NCBI GenBank assembly: GCA_028283725.1
Contig: JAPWKC010000002.1
Location: 551,001-615,000 of the forward strand
Reading direction: 5' to 3'
Origin: Neorhizobium sp.
GTDB taxonomy: Bacteria > Pseudomonadota > Alphaproteobacteria > Rhizobiales > Rhizobiaceae
Length of the DNA: 64,000 bases
Position numbers and translations under genes: made by a program. Each line of letters opens with the position of its first letter. Within the stretch, counting starts at the first letter, position 1. The notes below the pieces were generated by a model that was not told the origin of the DNA, searched no databases, and saw only the letters and a list, made by a program, of their open reading frames with translations. Shown here one piece after another: positions 36,550 to 46,049 of this stretch.

Positions 36550-37449
36550 TCAGTTCCCCTTCGGATCGAGGACGTCGCGCAGGGCGTCGCCGAGGAAGTT
36601 GAAAGCAAGCGAGACGAGCAGGATGGCGATTGCCGGGATCATCGGCACCCACCACTGTTCGAAGATGAAACGCTTGGCGGTGGCGATCATCGCGCCCCAT
36701 TCCGGTGACGGCGGCTGGGCGCCCATGCCCAAAAAGCCGAGCGAGGCAGCGGTGATGATGATCGAGCTCATGTCGAGCGTGACGCGCACGATCAGGCTCG
36801 GTGTGCAGAGCGGTGCGATATGGCGGAAGATGATCCGCCAAGAGGAGGCGCCGGTCAGGCGGTAGGCGGCGATGAAGTCGCTGTTGCGTACCGTCAGCGT
36901 CTCGGCGCGGGCAAGACGCGCATAGGGCGGCCATGCGGTGAGCGCAATTGCCAGAACCGCGCTTTCGATGCCCGGCTTCAGCGCTGCCACGAAGGCGAGC
37001 GCCAGAACGAGACGCGGGAAGGCGAGGAAGATGTCGGTAATGCGCATCAGGGCGGTATCGACGATCCCGCCGAAATAACCGGCGATACAGCCGACGGCGA
37101 GCCCGATCGGTGCAACCAGCACGACGACCGCAATGACCATGCCGAGCGTGACGCGCGCGCCGTAGAGAATGCGCGAGAACACGTCGCGGCCGAGCTCGTC
37201 GGTGCCGAACCAGTGGGCTGCGTTCGGAGCGGCCAGACGGTTCGCCAGCTCCTGGGTTGCCGGATCATGCGTCGCCAGAAGCGGCGCGAAGATCGCCATC
37301 AGGATGAAGATCGAGATGATCGTCAGTCCGATCATGCCGAGCGGATTGCCCTTGAGATTGAGCCAGGCGCGGTAGCGGTTGCCCCAGGCGGCCTGACGGC
37401 GCGACGAGGGGGCCTCGCTGAGCGCCCATGTGCGGAAAGCGGCGTTCAT
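36550..37449 (-). CDS. Oligopeptide ABC transporter permease (DppC type)
   Basis: A 299-residue permease starting MNAAFRTWALSEAPSSRRQA; the ATG at 37449 shares a base with the stop of the DppB-type gene. DppC features are FGTDELGRDVFSRILYGARV near residue 88 and FIAAYRLTGASSWRIIFRHI (EAA loop). There are about six membrane segments. Confidence 0.92.
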   Translation of the reverse strand: MNAAFRTWALSEAPSSRRQAAWGNRYRAWLNLKGNPLGMIGLTIISIFILMAIFAPLLATHDPATQELANRLAAPNAAHWFGTDELGRDVFSRILYGARVTLGMVIAVVVLVAPIGLAVGCIAGYFGGIVDTALMRITDIFLAFPRLVLALAFVAALKPGIESAVLAIALTAWPPYARLARAETLTVRNSDFIAAYRLTGASSWRIIFRHIAPLCTPSLIVRVTLDMSSIIITAASLGFLGMGAQPPSPEWGAMIATAKRFIFEQWWVPMIPAIAILLVSLAFNFLGDALRDVLDPKGN

Positions 37450-38462
37450 TATTGTACCCTCGGATCGAGCAGACGGTAGAGAATGTCTGCGAGAAGGTTG
37501 AGGCCGACATAGATGAAGCCGATCAGAAGCGTCGAGCCGACGACCGGGTTCATGTCGGCATTCATCAGCGACGTGGTGAGATACTGGCCGATGCCCGGCC
37601 ATGCGAAGACGGTCTCGGTCACCACGGCACCTTCGAGAAGACCGGCATAGGTGAGTGCGATGACAGTGATCAGCTGCACGGCAACCGTCGGGAATGCATG
37701 GCTCCAGACGACTTTAAGGCCGGTCAGGCCCTTTGCGCGAGCGGTGATCACATACTCGCCCTTCAGAGCGTCGATCATGAACGCCCGCGTCATACGTGCG
37801 ATATAGGCCATCGAGAAATAGGCAAGGATGATGACCGGCTGGGCCATATGCGTCAGCGCATCCCAGAAGGCATCAAGATCGCCCGCAATCAGCGTATCGA
37901 TGGACAGAAGCCCGGTCACCGGCTCGATCATGCCGTCATAGATGATGTCCTGACGGCCGGGGCCCGGGGCGATGCCGAGCGCCGAATAGAAGATCAGAAG
38001 CGAGATCATCGACAGCATGAAGACCGGCACGGAATGGCCGGCAAGGCACAGGACGCGGATTGCCTGATCGGTGATCGAGCCCTGGCGCACCGCCGCCCAG
38101 ACGCCGAGCGGAATACCGATGACGATGGACAGGAGAAGCGCTGCCGTAGCAAGTTCGAACGTCGCCGGGAAGAACCGCGCGATATCGGTCGCGACCGGGT
38201 TCTTGGTCAGGACCGACATGCCGAAATCGCCGTGGGCGAGCTGGTTCAGATAGTGGAGGAACTGGATCGGCAAAGGCTGATCCAGTCCCATTTCTGCCCG
38301 CGCGCGGATGATGACATCCTCAGGCGCATTGTCGCCGACGGCCGCAATGACCGGATCGACCGGCATGACGCGCCCGATGAGGAAGGTAAGGACCGTGAGG
38401 CCGAACAGCGTCAGGATGACGCTGCTCAGCATTGCGGACAGGGTTTTGATACGACGGTTCAA
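37449..38462 (-). CDS. Oligopeptide ABC transporter permease (DppB type)
   Basis: A 337-residue permease. I place the start at a TTG (38462) that overlaps the binding-protein stop, giving a basic N-terminus LNRRIKTLSAMLSS before the first membrane helix, the usual DppB layout; GGAG lies 11 bases upstream. The internal ATG at 38432 is the alternative and would leave the first helix without its positive leader. Family motifs are GVWAAVRQGSITDQAIRVLC and YVITARAKGLTGLKVVWSHA. Confidence 0.88.
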   Translation of the reverse strand: MNRRIKTLSAMLSSVILTLFGLTVLTFLIGRVMPVDPVIAAVGDNAPEDVIIRARAEMGLDQPLPIQFLHYLNQLAHGDFGMSVLTKNPVATDIARFFPATFELATAALLLSIVIGIPLGVWAAVRQGSITDQAIRVLCLAGHSVPVFMLSMISLLIFYSALGIAPGPGRQDIIYDGMIEPVTGLLSIDTLIAGDLDAFWDALTHMAQPVIILAYFSMAYIARMTRAFMIDALKGEYVITARAKGLTGLKVVWSHAFPTVAVQLITVIALTYAGLLEGAVVTETVFAWPGIGQYLTTSLMNADMNPVVGSTLLIGFIYVGLNLLADILYRLLDPRVQ

Positions 38463-40057
38463 GCCTTTTTGGTCTCCAGGTAGGAATTGCCTTCCGACAG
38501 GGCGCCGAGCTTGAAGCCCTCGACAGTCGTGCGGCACGCAGCGGTGGCGGTGGTCTGGAACATGACAGCGAACGGGCTGTTTTCCATGAAGTCGCGCTGC
38601 AGCTGTTCGTAAAGGGCCAGACGCTTTGCCGGATCCTTCTCGTCACGCGCGGCTTCCGCCTTGGCGGACATCGCGTCGTCCTTGTAGCTCGAGCGCCATG
38701 CGAAAGGCTTTGCCTTGGCGTCGGCGGAATTGTCCTTGTTGATGCAGAACACTTCGGCGTTCGAGTTCGGGTCGAAATAGTCGGTACCCCAGGCAGAAAG
38801 CGCCATTTCGTGGCCGCGCGCGCGCATCTTGGTGAGAACCTGACGGTTTTCAGCCGACTGCAGCTTCACCTTGATGCCGATGTCGGCAAGATTGGCCTGG
38901 ATCGCCTGAGCGAGGTCGGGGTAAGGCTGGGCCGAATAGTGGTCCATGGTGATCTCGAAACCGTCCTTCAGGCCGGCTTCTTCCATCAGCGCCTTGGCCT
39001 TTGCGACGTCGCGCTTGTAGGGCAGGTCGTTCACGGTGCCCGGGAAGCCCGCCGGCTCCATGCTCTGGTGGATGGTGTGGCTGAGCGGCAGGATGTTCTT
39101 CTGCATGCCTTCGTAGTCGAGCGCCCACTTGACGGCCTTCCAGACCTGCGGCTTGGCAAGGTTGGCATTCGACTGGTTGAGCGAGATCAGAACCAGCGAC
39201 GCGATCTGCTTGCGCACCAGCGTGATGTCCTTGTCGCCCTGGGCGACCTTCAGCTGCTCGGTCGTCAGGTTGCGCGCGATATCTGCGTCGCCCTTCTGGA
39301 GCATGAGAAGCTGGGAAGCCGGATCGACGACGTGGCGCAGGATGACGCGCTTCAGGTTGCCCTTATAGGGGCCGTTCGGGTTGAGCGTCAGCGAAATGCT
39401 TTCCGACGCCTTCCAGGCCTGCAGCATGAACGGGCCGGAACCGGCGCTGTTCTTCTGCAGCCAGGCATTGCCGAGGTCGCCGTTGACTTCGTTGGCCATG
39501 ACCACCTTCTTCTCGACGATCGCGCCGATGTTCGCCGAAAGGCAGAACAGCAGGAAGGAGATGGAGGTCGGCTGTTCCGTCGTGATCGTGACGGTCTTTT
39601 CGTCCTTGGCGACGATGCGGGCTTCAACGTTGTCGGCCTTGAAGCCGAACTGGGTGATGATGAAGGCCGGGCTCTTGTTCATCTTGATGGCGCGCTGCAG
39701 CGAGAACGCGACGTCGTCAGCCGTGACCTTGGCGCCGGAGGAGAAGGTCTGGTCGGCCAGCTTGAAGGTAAAGACCTTGCTGTCCGCATCGGCTTCCCAC
39801 GAAGCTGCGACGACCGGCAGGACCTGGTCCGGGTTGTCGCTGTTGGCCTTAACGAGCTTCTGGTACATGTTGCTCATCACCTCGCCGCCGACGGCTTCGA
39901 AGCCTTCATGCGGGTCGAGGCTGGTCATGTTGTCGATCTGCTGGGCAACGACGAGGATATCCTTCGGCGTTGCAGCAAAGGCGGTCGTCGCGAGGTCGAG
40001 ATAGGACAGGAAGGGCAGCGTTGCGCCGCCGAGCAGAAAATTACGTCTGGATACCAT
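38459..40057 (-). CDS. Oligopeptide ABC transporter substrate-binding protein with twin-arginine signal
   Basis: A 532-residue family 5 extracellular solute-binding protein. The N-terminus MVSRRNFLLGGATLPFLSYL carries the Tat motif SRRNFL, followed by a moderately hydrophobic stretch and a cleavage site near TTAFA/ATPK. The mature part has VAQQIDNMTSLDPHEGFE, then ADQTFSSGAKVTADDVAFSL, typical of DppA/OppA-like receptors. GGGG lies 7 bases before the ATG at 40057; the ATG at 40063 would put the ribosome site too close. First gene of the five-gene importer. Tat export is unusual but known for some peptide-binding proteins. Confidence 0.9.
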   Translation of the reverse strand: MVSRRNFLLGGATLPFLSYLDLATTAFAATPKDILVVAQQIDNMTSLDPHEGFEAVGGEVMSNMYQKLVKANSDNPDQVLPVVAASWEADADSKVFTFKLADQTFSSGAKVTADDVAFSLQRAIKMNKSPAFIITQFGFKADNVEARIVAKDEKTVTITTEQPTSISFLLFCLSANIGAIVEKKVVMANEVNGDLGNAWLQKNSAGSGPFMLQAWKASESISLTLNPNGPYKGNLKRVILRHVVDPASQLLMLQKGDADIARNLTTEQLKVAQGDKDITLVRKQIASLVLISLNQSNANLAKPQVWKAVKWALDYEGMQKNILPLSHTIHQSMEPAGFPGTVNDLPYKRDVAKAKALMEEAGLKDGFEITMDHYSAQPYPDLAQAIQANLADIGIKVKLQSAENRQVLTKMRARGHEMALSAWGTDYFDPNSNAEVFCINKDNSADAKAKPFAWRSSYKDDAMSAKAEAARDEKDPAKRLALYEQLQRDFMENSPFAVMFQTTATAACRTTVEGFKLGALSEGNSYLETKKA

Positions 40058-40288
40058 GTGCATTCCCCTTTTCGATTGACCGCGATGTCCCCACATGAGC
40101 CGTCGGGCATCGGTATTCTCCACGGCACGGTTTTGCCGCAATAAGATGCAGGCGTCTTATCAGTCGCCTTTTCGGGCGACCAATTCCGTTTTTCGCAAAG
40201 GTTATGCGCGGATTGCATTTGTGGCCCGCAATCTCCTTACCTTAAAAAATCATCAGCTTTCAGGCATCTTTTCAGGACTTTCATCGAC

Positions 40289-41326
40289 ATGCTGAACTCT
40301 TCCTTTCCTGTTTTCGACGGTCATAACGACGTGCTGCTGCGGCTGCGCCGTGGCGGCCAGAAGGATCCGGTCGCCGCGTTCCTGAATGGTGAAGACGCGG
40401 GGCATATCGATCTGCCGCGTGCGCGCAAGGGCGGTCTCGCGGGCGGTCTCTGCGCCATCTATGTGCCGTCGCCAAGCATGACGAAGGACGCCAACGGCGA
40501 TTTCCCGACCCCCGCCCAGCCGGATGCGCTGAACGAGACGCTTGCCATGGCGCGGCTTCTCTTCGATATCGAAAAGCGCTCCGAGGGCGGCGTCACCGTG
40601 TGCCGCACGGCCGCCGATATCCGCCGCTCGATCGAGACCGGCAGCTTTGCCGCGGTCTTCCATATCGAGGGCGCCGAAGCCGTCGCCGGCGATCTCGACG
40701 CACTTTATATCCTGCATCAGGCCGGGCTGCGCACGCTCGGCCCCGTCTGGAGCCGGCCCAACGCGTTTGCTTATGGCGTGCCGTTCCGCTTTCCCTCGAC
40801 GCCGGACATCGGTCCGGGCCTCAGCGAAGCTGGCAAGGATCTGATCCGTGCCTGCAACGACTTGAAGATCATGGTCGACCTTTCACACATGAACGAGAAG
40901 GGCTTCTGGGAGATCGCCGAACTGTCGAAGGCGCCGCTGGTCGCCTCGCATTCGAACGTTCACGCGCTTTGCCCGCACAGCCGTAACCTCACCGACCGGC
41001 AGCTCGACGCCATCCGCGACACGCAAGGCCTCGTCGGCATCAATTTCGGCGTGCTCTTCCTGCGCGATGACGGCGTCAAGGATCCGGCAACCGGTATCGA
41101 CCAGCTGGTGCGCCACGTGGCCTATATCGCCGAACGCATCGGTATCGATCGCGTCGCGCTCGGCTCAGATTTCGACGGCACGACCATCCCCGCCGAGATG
41201 AAGGACGCAGCCGGACTGCCGAAGCTCGTCGAGGCCCTGAAGGCGCATGGCTTCAACGATGAGGAACTGGCCAAGATCACCCACCTCAACTGGATCGACG
41301 TTCTCGATCGGACCTGGGCCGCGTGA
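40289..41326 (+). CDS. Membrane dipeptidase-type metallopeptidase (family M19)
   Basis: A 345-residue renal-dipeptidase-like enzyme with the zinc site of family M19: DGHNDVLLR (His12, Asp14), HIEGAEAV (Glu), ASHSNVHALCPHSRNL (His) and LGSDFDG near the end. Family members hydrolyse dipeptides and tolerate a C-terminal D-residue. There is no signal peptide, so the enzyme should act in the cytoplasm. It is divergent from the oligopeptide binding-protein gene (231-base gap), fitting a shared regulatory region and joint use on imported dipeptides. Confidence 0.92.
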   Translation: MLNSSFPVFDGHNDVLLRLRRGGQKDPVAAFLNGEDAGHIDLPRARKGGLAGGLCAIYVPSPSMTKDANGDFPTPAQPDALNETLAMARLLFDIEKRSEGGVTVCRTAADIRRSIETGSFAAVFHIEGAEAVAGDLDALYILHQAGLRTLGPVWSRPNAFAYGVPFRFPSTPDIGPGLSEAGKDLIRACNDLKIMVDLSHMNEKGFWEIAELSKAPLVASHSNVHALCPHSRNLTDRQLDAIRDTQGLVGINFGVLFLRDDGVKDPATGIDQLVRHVAYIAERIGIDRVALGSDFDGTTIPAEMKDAAGLPKLVEALKAHGFNDEELAKITHLNWIDVLDRTWAA

Positions 41327-41335
41327 GGCCTCGGA

Positions 41336-41355
41336 CGGGGCGCTTCGGCGCCCCG
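41336..41355 (+). terminator. UUCG-capped hairpin after dipeptidase gene
   Basis: CGGGGCGC-TTCG-GCGCCCCG: a perfect 8-bp stem with a stable UUCG tetraloop, 10 bases after the dipeptidase stop. It is followed only by TTGAC, so the T tract is weak. Confidence 0.7.
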
Positions 41356-41643
41356 TTGACAATGCGGGATTATGACGCGCCGGTGACATTCGATCTTGGG
41401 GCGGCATATGCGCGGTACAACCCTGTATTTGCTTTTTGATATTGCCGGTTTTTGGCCCAGATTCTGTCATTCCTGACTGTGTATTCAATTTTAACGATGA
41501 ATATCAACGCCTAACGCGCCGGCCTCTTGCTGCGACATAGTGGCATTCCTGGCTTTTGTTAACCACATTTCAAACGCTGGTTGCTTTCATGCGCGCCATC
41601 GGAAGGGAGGCCGAATCAAAATTACCTAACTGGATAGTTCAGA
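41356..41643. other. AT-richer intergenic region upstream of chemoreceptor gene
   Basis: About 290 bases, clearly richer in A and T than the flanking genes, with runs such as TTGCTTTTTGATATTG and TTCAATTTTAACG. It should hold the chemoreceptor promoter. I find no gene and no clear palindrome. A single CTGTCAT near 41465 is not repeated at an 11-base interval. Confidence 0.4.
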
Positions 41644-43590
41644 ATGAAAAATCTCAAGATCAAGGTTCTCGTCCCGGCGCTCTTCGGCTGCGTCGTGGCA
41701 CTTAGCATCATCCAGGGCGGTATGGCGCTGAAGTCGCTTTCCGACATGGAGCAGAAGACCACCGAGATGGGCCGCCACATTACCGGCAATGCCCAGATCG
41801 CAGCGATCGACAATAGTTTCGGCGACCTGCGCCGCCACTATGTGACGGTAATGACAGCGACAGACAACGCGGAAATCGCCAATGTCCGGGAGCAGATCGC
41901 CGATGCGAAGAAGACGCGCGACGAGGCCATGCAGGGCTTTTCTGCACGCATTACCCTGCCGGCAAGCCGCGCCAAGTTTAGCACCATGCAGGACGACTTC
42001 CGTCGCTATGACACGTTCGGCGATCAGATCATCAGCCGGGCGCTTGCCGGCGAGCGCCTGACCCTAAAGCCCTTCATGGTCCAGAATATGGACCCGATCA
42101 GCAAGACAGCCACGGCGATCGTCATGGGCATATCGGAAAACAATCTCAACCTCGCAGAACAGTCTATTGCCAGCGCGAGCGATGTCGCCGGCTCGGCACG
42201 TTTCTCGACCATCGCCATGCTTATCCTCTCGACGCTGGCGGCGATCGGTGCGGCGATCTTCTGCTTCATGCGCGTTGCCCGTCCGATCAGCGATATCACC
42301 GGTTCGATGAACACCCTGGCTGCCGGTGACAGCAGGCTCGTCATCCCGCATGCCGGGCGCAAGGACGAGATCGGCGAAATGGCGGCAGCCGTCGCCGTCT
42401 TCCGTGACAATGCGGTGGAGCGCGAACGTCTGGAAGAGGAAACCCGCGCGAACCGTTCGCTCAGCGAACAGGAACGGATCGCCCGCGAAGAGCAGAAGGC
42501 GCGTGAAGCCGCCGATGTGGCTTTCGCCGTCGATGGCGTCGCCGATGGCCTGAAAAAGCTGTCGGACGGCGATATGACCTTCCGTCTCAACCAGCCCTTT
42601 GCCGGTACGCTCGACCAGCTGCGCGTCAATTTCAACGATTCGGTCGAAAAGCTGCAGATCGTGCTGCGCTCGGTCGGAGAAAACGCCCGGATGATCGATG
42701 CCGGCGCCAACGAAATCCGCTCGGCGGCCAGCGATCTGTCGAAACGTACCGAACAGCAGGCGGCATCCGTCGAGGAAACCGCCGCTGCACTTGAGGAAGT
42801 AACGACGGCCGTCAAGGATTCCGCCGTTCGTGCGGCCGATGCCGGCAAGCTCGTCGAGCATACCCGCACTGGCGCGGAGCGCTCGGGCACCGTCGTCAAG
42901 CAGGCTGTCACGGCGATGGAAGAGATCGAAAAATCCTCCGACGAGATCGGCAAGATCATCGGCGTGATCGACGACATCGCTTTCCAGACTAATCTCCTGG
43001 CGCTCAATGCCGGTGTGGAAGCCGCACGTGCCGGCGAAGCAGGCAAGGGTTTTGCGGTCGTTGCCCAGGAGGTCCGCGAACTTGCCCAGCGTTCGGCCAA
43101 TGCCGCTCGCGAGATCAAGGCGCTGATCAATGCGTCTGGCGAAAAGGTCCGCGGTGGCGTCGAATTGGTCGGCCAGACGGGCAGGGCGCTGGAGGCGATC
43201 GTTGCCGACGTGCAGCAGATCAACACCAATGTCGCATCGATCGTCGTCTCCGCCCGTGAACAGTCCACCGGACTTTCGGAGATCAACACCTCGGTCAACC
43301 AGATGGACCAGGGCACACAGCAGAATGCCGCGATGGTGGAGCAGGCAACGGCTGCAAGCCACAGCCTTGCGTCGCAGGCTGCCGCGCTGAACGAGCTTCT
43401 GGCTCAATTCACGCTTGGAGACGGCCAGTCCTTTGCCGGCTCGACATCCCGTGCTGCGGCCCGTCCGGCGCATGCGGCATCGCGTCCGGTCGCGTCGCCC
43501 GCCCGCGCCATGGGCTCAAGGATCGCATCGGCCTTCGGCGGCGGCCGGTCCCCGGCAGCCGCGGCAAAGCAGGAATGGTCGGAATTCTGA
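41644..43590 (+). CDS. Methyl-accepting chemotaxis protein with C-terminal tether pentapeptide
   Basis: A 648-residue chemoreceptor. Membrane helix 1 is near residues 7-27; a mostly helical periplasmic domain of about 160 residues follows, then helix 2 near 188-212 ([20 protein letters not shown]). A HAMP domain and linker ([20 protein letters not shown]) lead to the signalling coiled coil with the conserved hairpin tip [20 protein letters not shown]. The protein ends in EWSEF, which fits the x-W-x-x-F pentapeptide used to bind CheR/CheB. The ligand is unknown; the neighbouring D-peptide catabolic genes give a candidate class. Confidence 0.94.
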   Translation: MKNLKIKVLVPALFGCVVALSIIQGGMALKSLSDMEQKTTEMGRHITGNAQIAAIDNSFGDLRRHYVTVMTATDNAEIANVREQIADAKKTRDEAMQGFSARITLPASRAKFSTMQDDFRRYDTFGDQIISRALAGERLTLKPFMVQNMDPISKTATAIVMGISENNLNLAEQSIASASDVAGSARFSTIAMLILSTLAAIGAAIFCFMRVARPISDITGSMNTLAAGDSRLVIPHAGRKDEIGEMAAAVAVFRDNAVERERLEEETRANRSLSEQERIAREEQKAREAADVAFAVDGVADGLKKLSDGDMTFRLNQPFAGTLDQLRVNFNDSVEKLQIVLRSVGENARMIDAGANEIRSAASDLSKRTEQQAASVEETAAALEEVTTAVKDSAVRAADAGKLVEHTRTGAERSGTVVKQAVTAMEEIEKSSDEIGKIIGVIDDIAFQTNLLALNAGVEAARAGEAGKGFAVVAQEVRELAQRSANAAREIKALINASGEKVRGGVELVGQTGRALEAIVADVQQINTNVASIVVSAREQSTGLSEINTSVNQMDQGTQQNAAMVEQATAASHSLASQAAALNELLAQFTLGDGQSFAGSTSRAAARPAHAASRPVASPARAMGSRIASAFGGGRSPAAAAKQEWSEF

Positions 43591-43616
43591 TCGCATTCAG
43601 CGCCAGTGCGAAATGA

Positions 43617-43644
43617 CGGGAGGCTCTTCGGAGCCTCCCGTTTT
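43617..43644 (+). terminator. Rho-independent terminator after chemoreceptor gene
   Basis: CGGGAGGCTC-TTCG-GAGCCTCCCG followed by TTTT: a perfect 10-bp stem with a UUCG loop. It lies just before the end of the convergent MocR gene. Confidence 0.95.
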
Positions 43645-43648
43645 CGTT

Positions 43649-45055
43649 TCAGGGCGCTGCTTTCTGCTGTGCCATGGCCCATGATAGGGCTTCGATGACC
43701 TTGCCGTCTCCCATCTGCGAGACGTTGAAGCGCATGTAGTCAGTCGCCTGTTGCGAAACGCTGAACACATTGCCCGGCGCCATGACGACGCCCTTTTTGA
43801 GCGACAGCCGGGCGATTGCCGCGGCATCCATAGTCTCCGGCAGGCGGCACCAGAGGAACATGCCGGCCTCCGGTACGAGCCACGGTTCCACCCCGAGTGT
43901 CCGCAGCCGCCCTGCGGTCTCGAACATGGCGCGCGAAAGTCTTGCCCGCATGGCATCCAGATGCTTGCGATAGCTGCCGTCCGACAGCGCCTGCAGCACC
44001 AGTTCCGCATCAAGCCTCGCGCCGCCGAAAGACGTGGCGATTTTTAGATCCGCCAGCCTTTCTATCCATTCGGGCCGAGCGGCAATGAAGCCGCAGCGAA
44101 GCGCGGCCGACAGCGTCTTAGAAAAACTACCGATCTCGATCACCCGCTCCAGCCCGTCGAAGGCGGCCAGCCGCGGCGCCGGGTGATGTTCGAAATCCGC
44201 AAAGATGTCGTCCTCGACGATGGTCAGGTCAAATCGCTCTGCAAGTTTCAAAACCTTATGAGCGACGACGGGTGACAGGACAGCGCCGGTCGGATTGTGG
44301 ATGGCCGAATTGGTGATGTAGAGCCGAGGCCGATGGGCTTCGAGCACGGCCGCGAACTTCTCCACATCCGGCCCGGACAGCGTGTAGGGCACGCCGACGA
44401 CCTTGGCCCGATGCGCGGAAAGTAGCGCATGGAAGTTGAAATAGCAGGGATCGTCGACCAGAACCGTGTCGCCCGGTTCAAGCAGTAGGCGGCACAGCAT
44501 GTCGATAGCCTGCGTGCCGGAATCGGTCAGAATGATGCGATCCGGCCCGGCCTCGACACCGCGCTCGTTGAGCCGCCGCGCGATCAGCTGGCGCAGGGCC
44601 AGAAGCCCGAGCGGCGTGCCGTATTGCATCAGCGCCGCACTTTCCCGCCGTGACAGGGTCCTGAGCGCGCGTCGTACGCCATCCTCCGGCATCCAGTCGT
44701 TCGGCAGCCAGCCGCAACCCGGCTTGATTACCCCGTCCGCATCTTCAAGCGCTTGCCTCGAAACCCAGAATGGATCGATTGCCCGGTCGCGCCGGGGCTC
44801 TGCCTCCGCAAGCGAGAAAGGTTCGGCCTGACTGGCGACGTAGAACCCCGATCCCGGCCGCGAATAGATGGCGCCCTCGGCCACCAGCCGGTCATAGGCA
44901 TCGACGACGGTGGAGGTGGAGACCTTTAGCGTCGCCGAGAGCGCACGCACCGATGGCAATTTGGCGCCCGGCGTCAGGCTGCGGCCGGCGATCCTCTGTC
45001 GGATCGTTGCCATCACCATCCGCGTTCGCGACGTTTCGCTTTCGGCGAGATCCAT
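43649..45055 (-). CDS. MocR-type regulator (GntR DNA-binding domain fused to aminotransferase domain)
   Basis: A 468-residue PLP-binding transcription factor. Residues 15-75 form the GntR winged helix (LTPGAKLPSVRALSATLKVS, then GAIYSRPGSGFYV). The rest is a class I aminotransferase-like domain with DSGTQAIDML, LVDDPCYFN and the PLP lysine in IGSFSKTLSAALRCGF. The ATG at 45055 is preceded by GGAGG at 8 bases; ATG 45076 and longer frames lack such a site. MocR proteins usually regulate a divergent gene, here the EamA exporter, in response to an amino compound or PLP. Confidence 0.92.
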   Translation of the reverse strand: MDLAESETSRTRMVMATIRQRIAGRSLTPGAKLPSVRALSATLKVSTSTVVDAYDRLVAEGAIYSRPGSGFYVASQAEPFSLAEAEPRRDRAIDPFWVSRQALEDADGVIKPGCGWLPNDWMPEDGVRRALRTLSRRESAALMQYGTPLGLLALRQLIARRLNERGVEAGPDRIILTDSGTQAIDMLCRLLLEPGDTVLVDDPCYFNFHALLSAHRAKVVGVPYTLSGPDVEKFAAVLEAHRPRLYITNSAIHNPTGAVLSPVVAHKVLKLAERFDLTIVEDDIFADFEHHPAPRLAAFDGLERVIEIGSFSKTLSAALRCGFIAARPEWIERLADLKIATSFGGARLDAELVLQALSDGSYRKHLDAMRARLSRAMFETAGRLRTLGVEPWLVPEAGMFLWCRLPETMDAAAIARLSLKKGVVMAPGNVFSVSQQATDYMRFNVSQMGDGKVIEALSWAMAQQKAAP

Positions 45056-45159
45056 CCGTACTGCCTCCGTGACCATAACAGTTTGGCAAAACCGTATCAG
45101 ATTGTTTCTGGCCTTGCGAGCCGATGGCGCCGATAAGTCCGGGCACAAGGGAGTTTGCA

Positions 45160-46023
45160 ATGGATCGCACGGCAAGCGGATTTTTGAACGGGTTTCTCGG
45201 CATGCTGATCTTCTCCGGCTCGCTGCCGGCCACCAGGCTGGCGGTGGCGGATATCGATCCGCTGTTCCTGACGGTGGCGCGCGCCACGATCGCCGGGCTG
45301 ATCGGGCTTGCGCTTCTTCTTCTGATGCGCAGCAAGCGGCCGGGCGGTCGCGACCTCGTTTCACTCGTCGTCATCGCGCTCGGGGTTGTCGTCGGATTTC
45401 CGCTTCTGACGGCATTGGCTCTGAAACACGTCACCTCGGCGCATTCGATGGTGTTCATCGGGCTTCTGCCGCTATCGACGGCGATCTTTGCGGTGCTGCG
45501 CGGCGGCGAGCGACCGAAACCGGCCTTCTGGCTCTTTTCGATCCTCGGCAGTCTCCTGGTCGCCGGATTTGCGATTGCACAAGGGGTGACTGCCTCGCCG
45601 CTCGGCGACGGGCTGATGTTTGCGGCAATCATCGTTTGCGGCCTGGGGTATGCCGAAGGGGCGGCGCTGTCGCGCCGGCTCGGTGGCTGGCAGGTGATCT
45701 GCTGGGCGCTCGCCGTGTCGCTACCGGTCATGCTGATCGCGACGGTTGCGCTGATGCCGGCGCATCCCGGCCTGATCGGGGCACCGGCGCTTGCCGGGCT
45801 TGCCTATGTCTCGCTGTTCTCGATGCTGATCGGCTTCATCTTCTGGTATCGCGGCCTGTCCCAGGGCGGCATCGCCTCGGTCGGCCAGCTGCAATTGCTG
45901 CAGCCCTTCTTCGGCCTTGTCCTTGCCGCTCTTCTTCTGCATGAACCGGTTACCGCCGGGATGTTTGCGGTGACGGCAGGTGTCATTCTCTGCGTTGCCG
46001 CCGCCCGGAAGTTTGCGAAATAG
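45160..46023 (+). CDS. EamA/DMT-family exporter
   Basis: A 287-residue inner-membrane protein with ten hydrophobic segments in two EamA repeats (first repeat begins GFLNGFLGMLIFSGSLPATR; second repeat contains YRGLSQGGIASVGQLQLLQP). RhaT/EamA-type proteins export amino acids or other metabolites. The ATG at 45160 has AAGGGAG upstream; the in-frame ATG at 45124 adds 12 non-family residues. It is divergent from the MocR gene, its probable regulator. Confidence 0.9.
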   Translation: MDRTASGFLNGFLGMLIFSGSLPATRLAVADIDPLFLTVARATIAGLIGLALLLLMRSKRPGGRDLVSLVVIALGVVVGFPLLTALALKHVTSAHSMVFIGLLPLSTAIFAVLRGGERPKPAFWLFSILGSLLVAGFAIAQGVTASPLGDGLMFAAIIVCGLGYAEGAALSRRLGGWQVICWALAVSLPVMLIATVALMPAHPGLIGAPALAGLAYVSLFSMLIGFIFWYRGLSQGGIASVGQLQLLQPFFGLVLAALLLHEPVTAGMFAVTAGVILCVAAARKFAK

Positions 46024-46049
46024 CCAAGGGCGACTGAGGTGAAGAGGCC

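Noticed and set aside
41460..41485. Possible Pho box (CTGTCAT followed by GACTGTG) upstream of the chemoreceptor
   Set aside because: The second CTGT word is 13 bases away, not 11, so the direct-repeat geometry of a Pho box is not met.
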